This document shows, in pieces, positions 1-7,634 of a DNA stretch of 64,000 nt. The stretch's first letter is position 1, and each line of letters begins with the position of its first letter. Made by a program: the position numbers and the translations under genes. The notes under the pieces are model-generated. The model ran no database searches, had not been told where the DNA came from, and worked only from the letters and a program-made list of their open reading frames with translations. The DNA comes from Burkholderiaceae bacterium (GTDB lineage Bacteria; Pseudomonadota; Gammaproteobacteria; Burkholderiales; Burkholderiaceae_C), in the NCBI GenBank assembly GCA_016790575.1, contig JAEUOU010000029.1, positions 186,001 through 250,000 of the forward strand. The letters are read 5' to 3'.

Positions 1-1
1 C

Positions 2-121
2 GCGGCCGGTGAAATGTCGGCGGTGCCCGAGTTCACCCCGGGCGGCAGCCCGTCCGCGCCACGGGCGGCGCCACCACCGGCTCCGCCTGCGCCGGTATCA
101 CCGGCTGCCGGCGGCGGCTGA
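2..121 (+). CDS. 3' end of an unidentified gene (partial)
   Basis: An open frame enters from the left edge and stops at TGA 119-121. The 39 visible residues are almost entirely Pro, Ala, Gly and Ser (for example APPPAPPAPVSPAAGGG), which looks like a disordered C-terminal tail rather than a folded domain. The frame ends only a few bases before a copy of the short interspersed repeat, as several other genes in this window do. Nothing in the visible part identifies the function, and it could be a chance open frame in GC-rich DNA. Confidence 0.4.
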   Translation, partial: AAGEMSAVPEFTPGGSPSAPRAAPPPAPPAPVSPAAGGG

Positions 122-127
122 ACATGT

Positions 128-188
128 AAAAATAGTAGCGCAAGATGACCTTTTTACGATGGGTACCGGTCGATTTGGCCTGAAAGCC
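128..188. repeat. Interspersed repeat, copy R1
   Basis: Copy of the window-wide repeat in the orientation AGC-purine run-GACCTTTTTACG-TGGGTA, followed by a small GGC/GCC hairpin (GGCCTGAAAGCC at about 177-188). It lies between the partial gene ending at 121 and the ferredoxin stop at 192, so it sits between convergent genes. Confidence 0.7.
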
Positions 189-191
189 GCC

Positions 192-410
192 TCAGAGGGC
201 CTCGCGGCGCATGCGGATGGCGCCGAACGGGCAGCGCACTGCGCAGCGGGCACAACCGGTGCAGCCGGCCGGGTCGTCCAGGACCGAGGTCTTGCGCCAC
301 TGCTGCACCTGCAGCGACAGCACATGGGGCGGGCAAGCGGCCACACACCAACCGCAGCCGGTGCAGCGCGCCGGGTTGATCACCGGTAGCGCAGCGGGTG
401 GCGACGGCAT
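192..410 (-). CDS. 2[4Fe-4S] ferredoxin
   Basis: A 72-residue protein with two classical four-cysteine clusters: CTGCGWCVAACPP near residues 16-28 and CTGCARCAVRCP near residues 50-61. This pattern is typical of bacterial-type ferredoxins binding two [4Fe-4S] clusters, which act as soluble low-potential electron carriers. The length is right for the family. It lies 48 bases downstream of the cyclic-nucleotide-binding gene on the same strand and may be cotranscribed. The ATG at 410 leaves almost no sequence before the first cluster, so the alternative upstream start at 426 adds nothing recognisable. Its redox partner cannot be inferred from the neighbours. Confidence 0.85.
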   Translation of the reverse strand: MPSPPAALPVINPARCTGCGWCVAACPPHVLSLQVQQWRKTSVLDDPAGCTGCARCAVRCPFGAIRMRREAL

Positions 411-458
411 GGCGCGGTGGCAGCAAGGCGGATCTGCGAAAACCGGACCGGGTCGAAT

Positions 459-1103
459 TCAGCGGCCCGGGCGTCCCCCGCCGCGCCTCCCGGGCTCGTC
501 CAGGGGCGCGGGCCGGGTGGGTAGCAGCGCCGCGTCCGGGGGTGGTTGGGTGGTCGCGGGTCGGGCATCCATCAGCATGAACACCTCGCGCTGCAACATG
601 CCGGTGAGCTGCACAAAGCGCTTGAGCTTGTCGGTGGTCTCACGCAATCGTTCGGCCAGCCGGCTCGACATCGCCAGCAGAAAGCGCGCGGCCAGGTCCG
701 GCTCTGCCGAAAGCATGCGCCGCAAGCCCTCCCGGGTCAGCACCGCCACCACCAGATCGGTGCCAGCGACGCAGGTTGCCGTCCGCGCCGAGCCATTGAG
801 CAAGCCCATTTCGCCGATCAGGCTGCCGGCCCCGACCACCGAGACGACCAGCGACTCACCGGTACCGGGCGTTTCACTTTCCACCTGCACATCCCCCGAG
901 AGGATGAGCATCATGTAATTGGTGTGGACTTTTTCGCCCTCTTGCACCAGCGCCTGGCCGGCGCGAAGGCGTTTGGGCCGCATGTAGGCCACGATGCGCA
1001 TCGCATCCTTCAGGGACAGCTCGCCCAGCGCCGACTCCGTCACCAGCAACCGGGCCGCATCCGCCTGCGAGAACTGGTTTCGGGACATTGCATTCTCAGG
1101 CAT
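459..1103 (-). CDS. Cyclic-nucleotide-binding domain protein (Crp-like sensor without DNA-binding domain)
   Basis: A 214-residue protein. Residues of about 30-150 form a cNMP-binding beta-roll, with the conserved stretches EGEKVHTNYMMLILSGDVQV and GSLIGEMGLLNGSARTATC (the phosphate-binding cassette, including GEM and the RTATC arginine). A helical segment follows, but there is no helix-turn-helix, and the C-terminal 35 residues are Pro/Arg-rich and low complexity. It is therefore probably a sensor or adaptor rather than a transcription factor. It precedes the ferredoxin gene and follows the DUF2817 gene, whose stop at 1115 is 11 bases upstream of this start, so the three may form one transcript. 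Confidence 0.75.
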   Translation of the reverse strand: MPENAMSRNQFSQADAARLLVTESALGELSLKDAMRIVAYMRPKRLRAGQALVQEGEKVHTNYMMLILSGDVQVESETPGTGESLVVSVVGAGSLIGEMGLLNGSARTATCVAGTDLVVAVLTREGLRRMLSAEPDLAARFLLAMSSRLAERLRETTDKLKRFVQLTGMLQREVFMLMDARPATTQPPPDAALLPTRPAPLDEPGRRGGGRPGR

Positions 1104-1114
1104 GGTGACTCCTT

Positions 1115-2392
1115 TCAGGATCCCGGCGCACCCACTTTGGGCCAGTTCGCCAGCACGGTGGTGAACATGGAGCGGCTGTCGCGCATCACTTTCAGCCGCC
1201 AGTCGGGTGACGAGGGGTAGAACATTTCGCGGTAGTCACGCTTGATGCGGGCTTCGTCAGCCGAGGTGAAGTAGCCGTGGTGGAAGCCCTGATTCTCCAG
1301 CAGCGACACATGCAAGGACTTGATCGAGCCCATGGTGGTCTGGCTGTCCATGGTTCCGTACTCCCACACGGCCGGCAGATGCACCCCCCCGGCGGATTCC
1401 TTCAGTGCGCCCACCCACGAGACAAAGTCGCCGGTGACCGTATAAAAATCGCTGCCGGTGGCCCAGTCGATGCGCTGACCGGCAAACACCTGCTCCAGCA
1501 TCGCGCGGCGCGCCGCGTCCTTGGGCGGGTCAAAAAAGAGGTGCAAGGTGCCGCGCTCGCCATAGCCGGTGTGCAGGTCCACCGTCATGGCCAGCGGGTA
1601 CTTGGCCAGAATCGGCAGCAGGTACGGGGCCAGCCGTCGCAGTGACGGCTCCATTGCCTGCCCGCCGAAATAGATGCCCTGCGGCTCCTGATACTGCCCC
1701 TGCAGCACCGCCTGTCGCAGCGTGGGCATACCATGCTGGGCGATCAGACCGACCGCCCGCAGCGGAAACAACACATTGCCCAGCGCACCGGTGTTGGCCG
1801 GCCCCGCCGGGTTGATCACCGGGCTGACGGTGGGATACCCGGCATTGACCGTGCGGTACAGCGCGCCGGTGGTCGCCGCGTTGCGGTTCAGGTCCACATT
1901 GTTTTCGGTCACCCGGCGGTAGTTGCTGAAGCCCCAGGGGTTGACGGCGTGCACAAACAGCACACCGGTCTCGGCCAGAGCCTCGGGCTTCAGGAACTCC
2001 TTCATGAACATGCGCTGGACGGCGCTGCCCGTCGGGCCTTCGACGCCATGCACGCCCGAGGTCACCAGCAGCAAGCGCTTGGGCGCGCTTTGCGCCGGGA
2101 TATACAGGCCATCGACAAACTGGTCCCGCTCGGCCTTGCTGCTGACGATGGGCACCTCGAACCGCTCGACGCCGCGATACTGCGTCGCCAGTGCCTCTCC
2201 CTGAGCCAGAAACGCCTTGCGGGCGCCCTGGTAGTCATCCACAAAATAGGCCAGTGCCCCCGGGTCCGGCGCCTGGGGCGCGTCTTTGGGCGCGTAGTTG
2301 GCAAACTGCCAGGTGGTCACCCCCACCCCGACCGCCCCCAGGCCTGCAATCGCCACCACGCCTCCTGCCAGCCAGCGCATCAGTTTGGACAT
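1115..2392 (-). CDS. DUF2817 family protein, M14-like zinc carboxypeptidase fold
   Basis: A 425-residue protein with an N-terminal hydrophobic anchor (about residues 6-28), so it is exported or membrane-tethered. The body carries M14-like zinc-peptidase signatures: HGVEG (H-x-x-E zinc ligands), a later VDLHTGYG with the third His, and WEYGT with a possible catalytic Glu. DUF2817 proteins are predicted metallocarboxypeptidases of unknown substrate. The ATG at 2392 is chosen over a GTG two codons upstream because it lies six bases after a GGAGGAG ribosome binding site. The next gene upstream on this strand has its own terminator at 2486-2513. Confidence 0.75.
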   Translation of the reverse strand: MSKLMRWLAGGVVAIAGLGAVGVGVTTWQFANYAPKDAPQAPDPGALAYFVDDYQGARKAFLAQGEALATQYRGVERFEVPIVSSKAERDQFVDGLYIPAQSAPKRLLLVTSGVHGVEGPTGSAVQRMFMKEFLKPEALAETGVLFVHAVNPWGFSNYRRVTENNVDLNRNAATTGALYRTVNAGYPTVSPVINPAGPANTGALGNVLFPLRAVGLIAQHGMPTLRQAVLQGQYQEPQGIYFGGQAMEPSLRRLAPYLLPILAKYPLAMTVDLHTGYGERGTLHLFFDPPKDAARRAMLEQVFAGQRIDWATGSDFYTVTGDFVSWVGALKESAGGVHLPAVWEYGTMDSQTTMGSIKSLHVSLLENQGFHHGYFTSADEARIKRDYREMFYPSSPDWRLKVMRDSRSMFTTVLANWPKVGAPGS

Positions 2393-2485
2393 CGACACTC
2401 CTCCGTTATTCGATCGGTCGTTTCAACGAAACCGGCGAGCGTAGCGCATCACCCCAAGCCCCCATCGCAGCGCCGTGATCCCCGG

Positions 2486-2513
2486 AAGAAAAATCGCCCC
2501 AAGACGGGGCGAT
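2486..2513 (-). terminator. Rho-independent terminator after the lipoprotein gene
   Basis: A perfect 8-bp stem, ATCGCCCC/GGGGCGAT (2493-2500 and 2506-2513), with a 5-base loop. On the minus strand it is followed by TTTTTCTT. It lies 28 bases past the stop of the lipoprotein gene at 2542 and separates it from the DUF2817 gene. Confidence 0.85.
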
Positions 2514-2541
2514 TGCACGAACACCGGACAAGCCCCTGCCC

Positions 2542-3420
2542 TCAGGGCGCGATGGCCGCACCGTTGAGCCGGCTGGCCGAGGTCATCGACAGCGTAATGG
2601 CCTGCCCTTCCGACGTGCGGCTGGTGTACTTGATGGGCGCGCCGCTGCCCTTGGCGTACCACTGCTCGTTGGTGTCGCTGTTGATCGTTTCCAGGAACTT
2701 GCAGGCGACGAAGGTGCCCGCCGGAACCGTCACCGTCTCCTGCCCCGCAAAGTTGATGGTGATGTTCTGGGCCGTGCTCGTATTGGTGGGCGCTCCGCCG
2801 AAATTGGTTGTGACACTGCTGGCGGACGTGGACGAGAAACTGTCGCTGGTGGCCGCCGCCAGCGTGAAGCGGCGGTCTACCCGCGGCGGGGTGTAGGTGG
2901 TGGTCGTGGTCGTGGTGACGGTGATTCCCGACACCGTGGCGCCGGCCGCCACCGTGCCACCGAAGCTGTTGATCACCGAACCGTTCTCAGTGAAATAGAA
3001 GCGCGAGCGGGTCGGTATCACCCCAGCGGCGGCCAGGGTGCCCGGGCTGGTGTAGGTCGTCGTCTGATCGTTGTCCTGCTCGACCAGGCCCGCCTGACCG
3101 TTGAACGTCTTGCCACCGGTGACGGTACCGTTGGACCGCGTGGTGCCCGTGGCGTTGCCGGAAATGACGTAGTCCAGCACCCAGGTTGTACCGGGGCGGT
3201 ACCAGGCCACATTGAAGCACTCGGCCGAGCTGCCGGTGCCCGAACCGGGAGCGGGCGCCGGCGCCGGAGACGTCGATGGCGCTGGCGCCGGGGCGGGTGC
3301 GGGTGCGGGCGCCGGGGCGGGCGTCGCAGCCACCGTGGTGTCGTCGTCACCCCCGCCGCAGGCGGTCAGGCCTATCGCAGCGGTGGCAAGAAAGAGGGGA
3401 AGCAAAACATGGCGGCTCAT
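2542..3420 (-). CDS. Secreted lipoprotein with Pro-Ala linker, unknown function
   Basis: A 292-residue protein with a lipoprotein signal: Met-Ser-Arg-His start, hydrophobic run, then lipobox LTAC followed by Gly-Gly-Gly-Asp-Asp-Asp. A repetitive Pro-Ala linker (about residues 30-60) leads to a Thr/Ser/Gly-rich beta-type domain of about 230 residues. The start at 3420 is chosen because an AGGAAA ribosome binding site precedes it and it places the signal peptide at the N-terminus; a longer frame to 3504 would bury the signal. The Asp residues after the Cys are less typical of the lipidated proteins kept at the inner membrane than a single Asp at +2, so outer-membrane attachment is plausible. 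No catalytic motif was recognised. It has its own terminator. Confidence 0.7.
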   Translation of the reverse strand: MSRHVLLPLFLATAAIGLTACGGGDDDTTVAATPAPAPAPAPAPAPAPSTSPAPAPAPGSGTGSSAECFNVAWYRPGTTWVLDYVISGNATGTTRSNGTVTGGKTFNGQAGLVEQDNDQTTTYTSPGTLAAAGVIPTRSRFYFTENGSVINSFGGTVAAGATVSGITVTTTTTTTYTPPRVDRRFTLAAATSDSFSSTSASSVTTNFGGAPTNTSTAQNITINFAGQETVTVPAGTFVACKFLETINSDTNEQWYAKGSGAPIKYTSRTSEGQAITLSMTSASRLNGAAIAP

Positions 3421-3543
3421 GGCGGTTTCCTTTCGGTTGGTTGTGCGACAGCATGTCGGGGATGAATCTGCGGCGGCACCGCGCTCCAGCCCCATTATGG
3501 GCACCGCGGCAGACCGCGCAAGTGCTCCGGGCGCCGCACCCCG

Positions 3544-3948
3544 CTATCCCCGTCCGCGCGCCCCGTAGGCGCACCAGCCCGGCCGCGGGCTTCTGGTCTG
3601 CGGGTGTTGGCGGCAGGTGTCGGGCCGCTGTTCGTACACCGTGCAGCGGCGCGTGGCGGCATCCAGAAAGTGGCAGTCGCCCCCCGCGCGGCGGGCAATG
3701 GTGAAGACGGCCTGCTTGTGGTTGAAATGTTCGATCAGCCGCGCCTTCATCAAGCGTTTGGCAATCCGCCCCGCCTCCTCATGCTCGGCCTCGAACGCAT
3801 CCACCAGGCCCAGCCGCACCAGATCCGGCAGGCGCACCTCCAGCGGCATGGTGCAGCAGTTGGCCTGGCAGCTGTCGCACAGCCCGGCGCGGTACCGTGT
3901 CCAGGTGCCGGGGTTGTCGCAGTCGACGATGCGGATGGAGGAGCGCAT
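3544..3948 (-). CDS. YkgJ family cysteine-cluster protein
   Basis: A 134-residue protein with a Cys array typical of the YkgJ/zinc- or iron-chelating family: C-D-S-C-Q-A-N-C-C near residues 24-32, then CHFLD, RRCTVYEQRPDTCRQ and a final C. The pattern CxxCxxxCC...C...C...RPxxCR is the family signature, proposed to bind zinc or an iron-sulphur cluster; the biological role is not established. It lies 18 bases downstream of the MazF-type toxin gene on the same strand and could be cotranscribed. Confidence 0.8.
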   Translation of the reverse strand: MRSSIRIVDCDNPGTWTRYRAGLCDSCQANCCTMPLEVRLPDLVRLGLVDAFEAEHEEAGRIAKRLMKARLIEHFNHKQAVFTIARRAGGDCHFLDAATRRCTVYEQRPDTCRQHPQTRSPRPGWCAYGARGRG

Positions 3949-3966
3949 GGGGCGGGGCGGAACGAT

Positions 3967-4302
3967 TCAGAGCGCCAGGTGCAGGCGCAGCGCGGCGTCC
4001 AGCGCAAGCGTATCGGCGGCCTGCAGCTGCCCGGCGGGGCGGGCGTTCAGCCGCGCCTTGTCGAGCGTGCGCACCTGCTGGGCCATGGCCTTGCTGTCTT
4101 TGGCAAGTCCGGTGTGGGCCGCGGGCAGCAGCACCTCGAACGGAAACACCCGCGCCACGTTGGACGTCAGCGGCACCACCGTGACCACCGACGACGCGCG
4201 ATTGGCCGCGTTGTTGCTCACCACCACCACCGGGCGGGTTTTCTGCACCTCGGCGCCGATGGTCGGGTCGAGCGCGGCGAAATAGATCTCACCACGCCTC
4301 AT
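3967..4302 (-). CDS. Type II toxin, PemK/MazF family endoribonuclease
   Basis: A 111-residue protein beginning MRRGEIYFAALDPTIG, the standard MazF/PemK N-terminus, followed by KTRPVVVVSNN, a VVTVVPLTSN strand and the QQVRTLDKARL segment. MazF toxins are sequence-specific mRNA interferases that inhibit growth when their antitoxin is degraded. The start at 4302 is chosen because it matches the family N-terminus; the open frame runs further upstream into the antitoxin gene. The toxin overlaps the antitoxin by 14 bases (4289-4302), the usual translational coupling. The target sequence cannot be read from the protein. Confidence 0.9.
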   Translation of the reverse strand: MRRGEIYFAALDPTIGAEVQKTRPVVVVSNNAANRASSVVTVVPLTSNVARVFPFEVLLPAAHTGLAKDSKAMAQQVRTLDKARLNARPAGQLQAADTLALDAALRLHLAL

Positions 4303-4525
4303 GGGCCAGCCCGTCGTAACCGGTGGCCTGCGCCTCGCTAGCGAGGGCGGCGTCCTGCGCGGCACTGGCGGCGTAGGCGGCCGCCAGCTCGGCCTCGGCT
4401 TCGCGCTCGGCCAGCAGTCGCAGCGCGGCTTCCAGCACGGACGAGCGGGTTTTCAGTCCGTGGCGCTGCTGGTAGGTGGTCATGAAGGCGACCAGTGGGG
4501 GTTCCAGGGATACCGAAAGCTTCAT
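4289..4525 (-). CDS. Type II antitoxin, ribbon-helix-helix type
   Basis: A 78-residue protein starting MKLSVSLEPPLVAFM, a beta strand plus helix typical of ribbon-helix-helix (CopG/ParD-like) DNA-binding domains, then an acidic Ala/Glu-rich C-terminal tail likely to wrap the toxin. It is the first gene of the pair with the MazF-type toxin. Upstream on the minus strand there is an AGAGG ribosome binding site and an A/T-rich stretch (4545-4575) that stands out from the GC-rich surroundings and likely holds the autoregulated promoter. Confidence 0.85.
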   Translation of the reverse strand: MKLSVSLEPPLVAFMTTYQQRHGLKTRSSVLEAALRLLAEREAEAELAAAYAASAAQDAALASEAQATGYDGLAHEAW

Positions 4526-4625
4526 GGAGTCATACCTCTGGTCAATATTTTAGCTACCGGCGAACAATAATATACCCACCCGCTCCTCGCCCACAATCAG
4601 CGTTCCGACTCATCCCACCGACCCC

Positions 4626-5096
4626 ATGCAAGGCCCCCGCCGCCGAATCGTCTATGTCACGCTCTACGAGCTGATCGCCATCGTGGCCACCAGCATCGGC
4701 CTGTCCGTCTTCTCCGACAGCAGCGTGGAGCGCGCCGGCGTGGCGGCGGTGGTGTCGTCGGCGATCGCGGTGGTGTGGAACGTGGTGTTCAACACCCTGT
4801 TCGAGCGCTGGGAGGCGCGCCAGACGGTGCGCGGGCGCAGCCTGGCCCGGCGCGCGGCGCACGCCATCGGCTTCGAAGGCGGGCTGGTCGTCACGCTGGT
4901 GCCCTTCTTCGCGTGGTGGCTGGACATCAGCCTGTGGCAGGCCTTTGTGCTGGACCTGGGCCTGCTGCTGTTCTTTCTGGTCTACACCTTCGTCTTCAAC
5001 TGGGTGTTCGACCGCGTCTTCGGGCTGCCGGCGTCGGCGCTGCCGGTGGGGGAGGACTTCCCCACCGCCAACGAGGTCAAACCCCCGCAGCGATGA
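4626..5096 (+). CDS. PACE family efflux transporter (AceI-like)
   Basis: A 156-residue inner-membrane protein with four predicted transmembrane segments arranged as two bacterial transmembrane-pair domains, each with the conserved ending xNxxFxxxWE or a similar motif (VVFNTLFERWE in the first, FVFNWVFDRVF in the second) and an Arg/Glu-rich loop between. This architecture matches the proteobacterial antimicrobial compound efflux (PACE) family, whose founder AceI exports chlorhexidine; natural substrates include short-chain diamines. The length is right for the family. It is divergent from the antitoxin gene and directly followed by a small HMA-fold gene. Confidence 0.9.
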   Translation: MQGPRRRIVYVTLYELIAIVATSIGLSVFSDSSVERAGVAAVVSSAIAVVWNVVFNTLFERWEARQTVRGRSLARRAAHAIGFEGGLVVTLVPFFAWWLDISLWQAFVLDLGLLLFFLVYTFVFNWVFDRVFGLPASALPVGEDFPTANEVKPPQR

Positions 5097-5103
5097 TCGC
5101 CCC

Positions 5104-5316
5104 ATGCCCGAAACCACCTTCCACATCCCCGCCATGGCCGACCAGGACGCCGCCGACGCCGTCATGTTCGAGCTGCAGGATCTGCCCTGCGTGCACCAGG
5201 CCGACGTCAACCTGCCCGAGCGCACCGCCTGGGTGAGCCACAGCACCATGATCGCCGCCGAAGACATCGCCGCCGCGCTGGCCGAAGCCGGCTACGACGC
5301 GCAGGTACGCGGCTGA
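5104..5316 (+). CDS. HMA-fold small protein lacking the CxxC metal site
   Basis: A 70-residue protein with the ferredoxin-like heavy-metal-associated pattern: TFHIPAM strand, a helix, PCVHQADVNLPERTAWVSH, then IAAALAEAGYDAQ. In copper chaperones and P-type ATPase domains the loop after the first strand carries M-x-C-x-x-C; here the equivalent loop reads MADQDA, so both metal-binding Cys are absent. It starts 7 bases after the PACE gene stop, so the two are probably cotranscribed. It may act as a binding or regulatory partner rather than a metal carrier. Confidence 0.75.
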   Translation: MPETTFHIPAMADQDAADAVMFELQDLPCVHQADVNLPERTAWVSHSTMIAAEDIAAALAEAGYDAQVRG

Positions 5317-5414
5317 CCCCCCCGCCGGTTTGCCGGCCGAAGGTGGCTGGCGCCGTCACAAGACACTGAGCGCGCACCTGCCCCACAATGGCACGGAAAC
5401 CTCCGGAGACAACC

Positions 5415-7598
5415 ATGCCGCCTCGCACCCCGACGCCCGCCCGCCCGACCCTGGCCACCCTGCGCGCCACTTGGCGCACGGCACTTCGCCCCGCGCTCAA
5501 ACCCGCGCTGTTGCCGGCGCTGCTGGCGGCCGCGCTGCCGCTCGGTGCCCAGACGGTGGGGGCAGCCTCGGGCGCCCCGGCTGGCCACGCCAGTGTGATC
5601 GAGCGGCCCACCCGCGCCGGCGCGGTGTTGCCCGTCGGTCCCCTGGGCTACTCGCCCCGCCACATGGACCGCAGCGTCAGCCCGCGCGCGGATTTCTATG
5701 CCTATGCCACCGGCAACTGGCTCAACAGCCTGACCATCCCCGACGCCGAGACCGACATCAGCGGCTTCTCGATGCTCAAGACCACCATCAAGCACCAGTT
5801 GCTCAGCCTGACCTTGAACGCCAGCACCGCTGCCGCCGCCAAAGGCAGCCCCGAGCAGCAGGTGGGCGACTTCTACCGCGCTGCCATGAACACCGCGCGC
5901 CTGGACCAACTGGGCCTGGAGCCCCTGAAGCCCGCTTTGGCGGCTGCTGCCGCCGCCACCACGCCGGTCGACCTGGCCCGCCACAGCGCCCAGCAGTTGA
6001 TCGATGGCGGAGGTCCGCTGCTGATCGCCTGGCCGATCACCGACGCCCGGGACAACACCCGCCGCGTGCTGCTGCTGGCGGCTGGCGGTGCGCAACTGGA
6101 GCAGAACCAGTACACCGATGCCCCCAGCCAGCGCATCCGCGACCTCTATGTGAGCTACATCACCCGCATGCTGCAGCAGGCCGGCGACAGCGCCGAGCGC
6201 GCCGCCGCCCACGCCCGCACCATCCTGGCCATGGAGGCCGAGCTCAGCGCCGCCAGGCTCACACCCCTACAAGCCCGCGATCCGCAGCGCACCTACAACA
6301 TCATGACGGTCGCGCAAGCCCAGGCCCTGATACCGTCGATCGACCTCGCCCGGCTGCTGGGTGCGCTGGGCTACGCGCAGGTCGACCGAATGCAGGTCAC
6401 CGACATCGAAGGCCTGCGCGCGCTGAACACCGTCCTTCAGACCCGCTCCAGGGAAGACATACAGGCGTTCTTGCGGTGGTTCACCTTGTCGGCCAATGCC
6501 CGATTCCTGGGCCAGCCCTGGTACGGCATGACGGAAGAATACGAGCGCCAGCGCGACCAGCTGGTCCGGGCCGAGCCGCGGGAAGAGCAGGCGGTCAACG
6601 CCATTTCCATGAAGCTGTTCCACCCGCTGTCGCGCATGTACGTCAAGACCTACTTCACCGATGCCACGCGGCGGGACATCACCACCATGGTCGCACGCAT
6701 CCGTCAGGAATTCGAAACCCGGCTGCGCACCAACCCCTGGCTGGATGAGCCCACCCGCCAGCAGGCACTCGAAAAGCTCGCCCGCATCGACATTCAGGTG
6801 GGTTATCCCAAAGAGGCGGACTGGATCGACTTCAGCAGCATCGACATCCGCCCCGACGACCACCTGGGCAACAACCAGCGCGTGGCGCGGTTCATGTTCG
6901 AGCGCGACCGCGACCGCCTGAACCAGCCCGTGCGGCCCGACCGCTTCAGCACCCCGCCCTACACCACACCGGTCTCGGTGAACGCGGCCTACGTCCCTGC
7001 CAACAACAGCATCGACATCACCGCGGCCATCCTGCAGCCGCCGTTCTACACCCCCGGCGGCGACCAGGCCGTCAACTACTGCACCATCGGCGCCGTCATC
7101 GGCCACGAGCTGACCCACGGGTTTGACAGCAACGGCCGCCTGTACGACGCCATCGGCAACGTGCGCGACTGGTGGACGCCCACCGCCGCGGCCGAGTTCG
7201 CCAAACGCACCCAGCTGCTGGTGGACCAGTACAACACCTACTCCGTGCTGCCCGGCCTGAAACAGAGCGGCACCCTCACCCTGACCGAAAACACCGCCGA
7301 CCTGGGCGGCATCGCCCTGGCCCACGCCGCGCTCAACCGCGCCCTGAAAGGCCAGCAAACCCCCGCCGTGGACGGCCTGACCACCGACCAGCGCTGCTTC
7401 GTCGCCTGGGCCCAGCTGTGGACATTCAAGGCCCGCACCGAGCGCATCCGCTACCTGGCCGCCAACGACTTCCACGCCCTGGGCTTTCTGCGCGGCTTTG
7501 GCCCCCTGCGCAACCTGGACGCCTTCCATAAGGCCTTCGGCACCCAACCGGGCGACCCCATGTGGCTGGCGCCCGCCCAGCGCGCGCGCATCTGGTAG
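5415..7598 (+). CDS. M13 family zinc metallopeptidase (neprilysin/PepO-like)
   Basis: A 727-residue protein with an Arg/Ala-rich N-terminus and hydrophobic signal segment (about residues 15-45), consistent with export. The C-terminal catalytic domain carries HELTH at residues 564-568 (gluzincin HExxH), the upstream substrate-binding NAAY motif (VNAAYVPANNS), and ENTADLGG, which contributes the third zinc ligand. M13 peptidases cleave short extracellular peptides. The ATG at 5415 is preferred over one at 5388 because GGAG lies eight bases upstream and the signal region remains intact. The C-terminus ends RARIW, close to the usual CxxW ending of the family but without the Cys. Confidence 0.9.
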   Translation: MPPRTPTPARPTLATLRATWRTALRPALKPALLPALLAAALPLGAQTVGAASGAPAGHASVIERPTRAGAVLPVGPLGYSPRHMDRSVSPRADFYAYATGNWLNSLTIPDAETDISGFSMLKTTIKHQLLSLTLNASTAAAAKGSPEQQVGDFYRAAMNTARLDQLGLEPLKPALAAAAAATTPVDLARHSAQQLIDGGGPLLIAWPITDARDNTRRVLLLAAGGAQLEQNQYTDAPSQRIRDLYVSYITRMLQQAGDSAERAAAHARTILAMEAELSAARLTPLQARDPQRTYNIMTVAQAQALIPSIDLARLLGALGYAQVDRMQVTDIEGLRALNTVLQTRSREDIQAFLRWFTLSANARFLGQPWYGMTEEYERQRDQLVRAEPREEQAVNAISMKLFHPLSRMYVKTYFTDATRRDITTMVARIRQEFETRLRTNPWLDEPTRQQALEKLARIDIQVGYPKEADWIDFSSIDIRPDDHLGNNQRVARFMFERDRDRLNQPVRPDRFSTPPYTTPVSVNAAYVPANNSIDITAAILQPPFYTPGGDQAVNYCTIGAVIGHELTHGFDSNGRLYDAIGNVRDWWTPTAAAEFAKRTQLLVDQYNTYSVLPGLKQSGTLTLTENTADLGGIALAHAALNRALKGQQTPAVDGLTTDQRCFVAWAQLWTFKARTERIRYLAANDFHALGFLRGFGPLRNLDAFHKAFGTQPGDPMWLAPAQRARIW

Positions 7599-7634
7599 GC
7601 CCGCCGCGCACGCTTGCGCGCGCCCGCCCCCGCC

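Noticed and set aside
5104-5316. A copper chaperone (CopZ)
   Set aside because: The metal-binding CxxC is absent.
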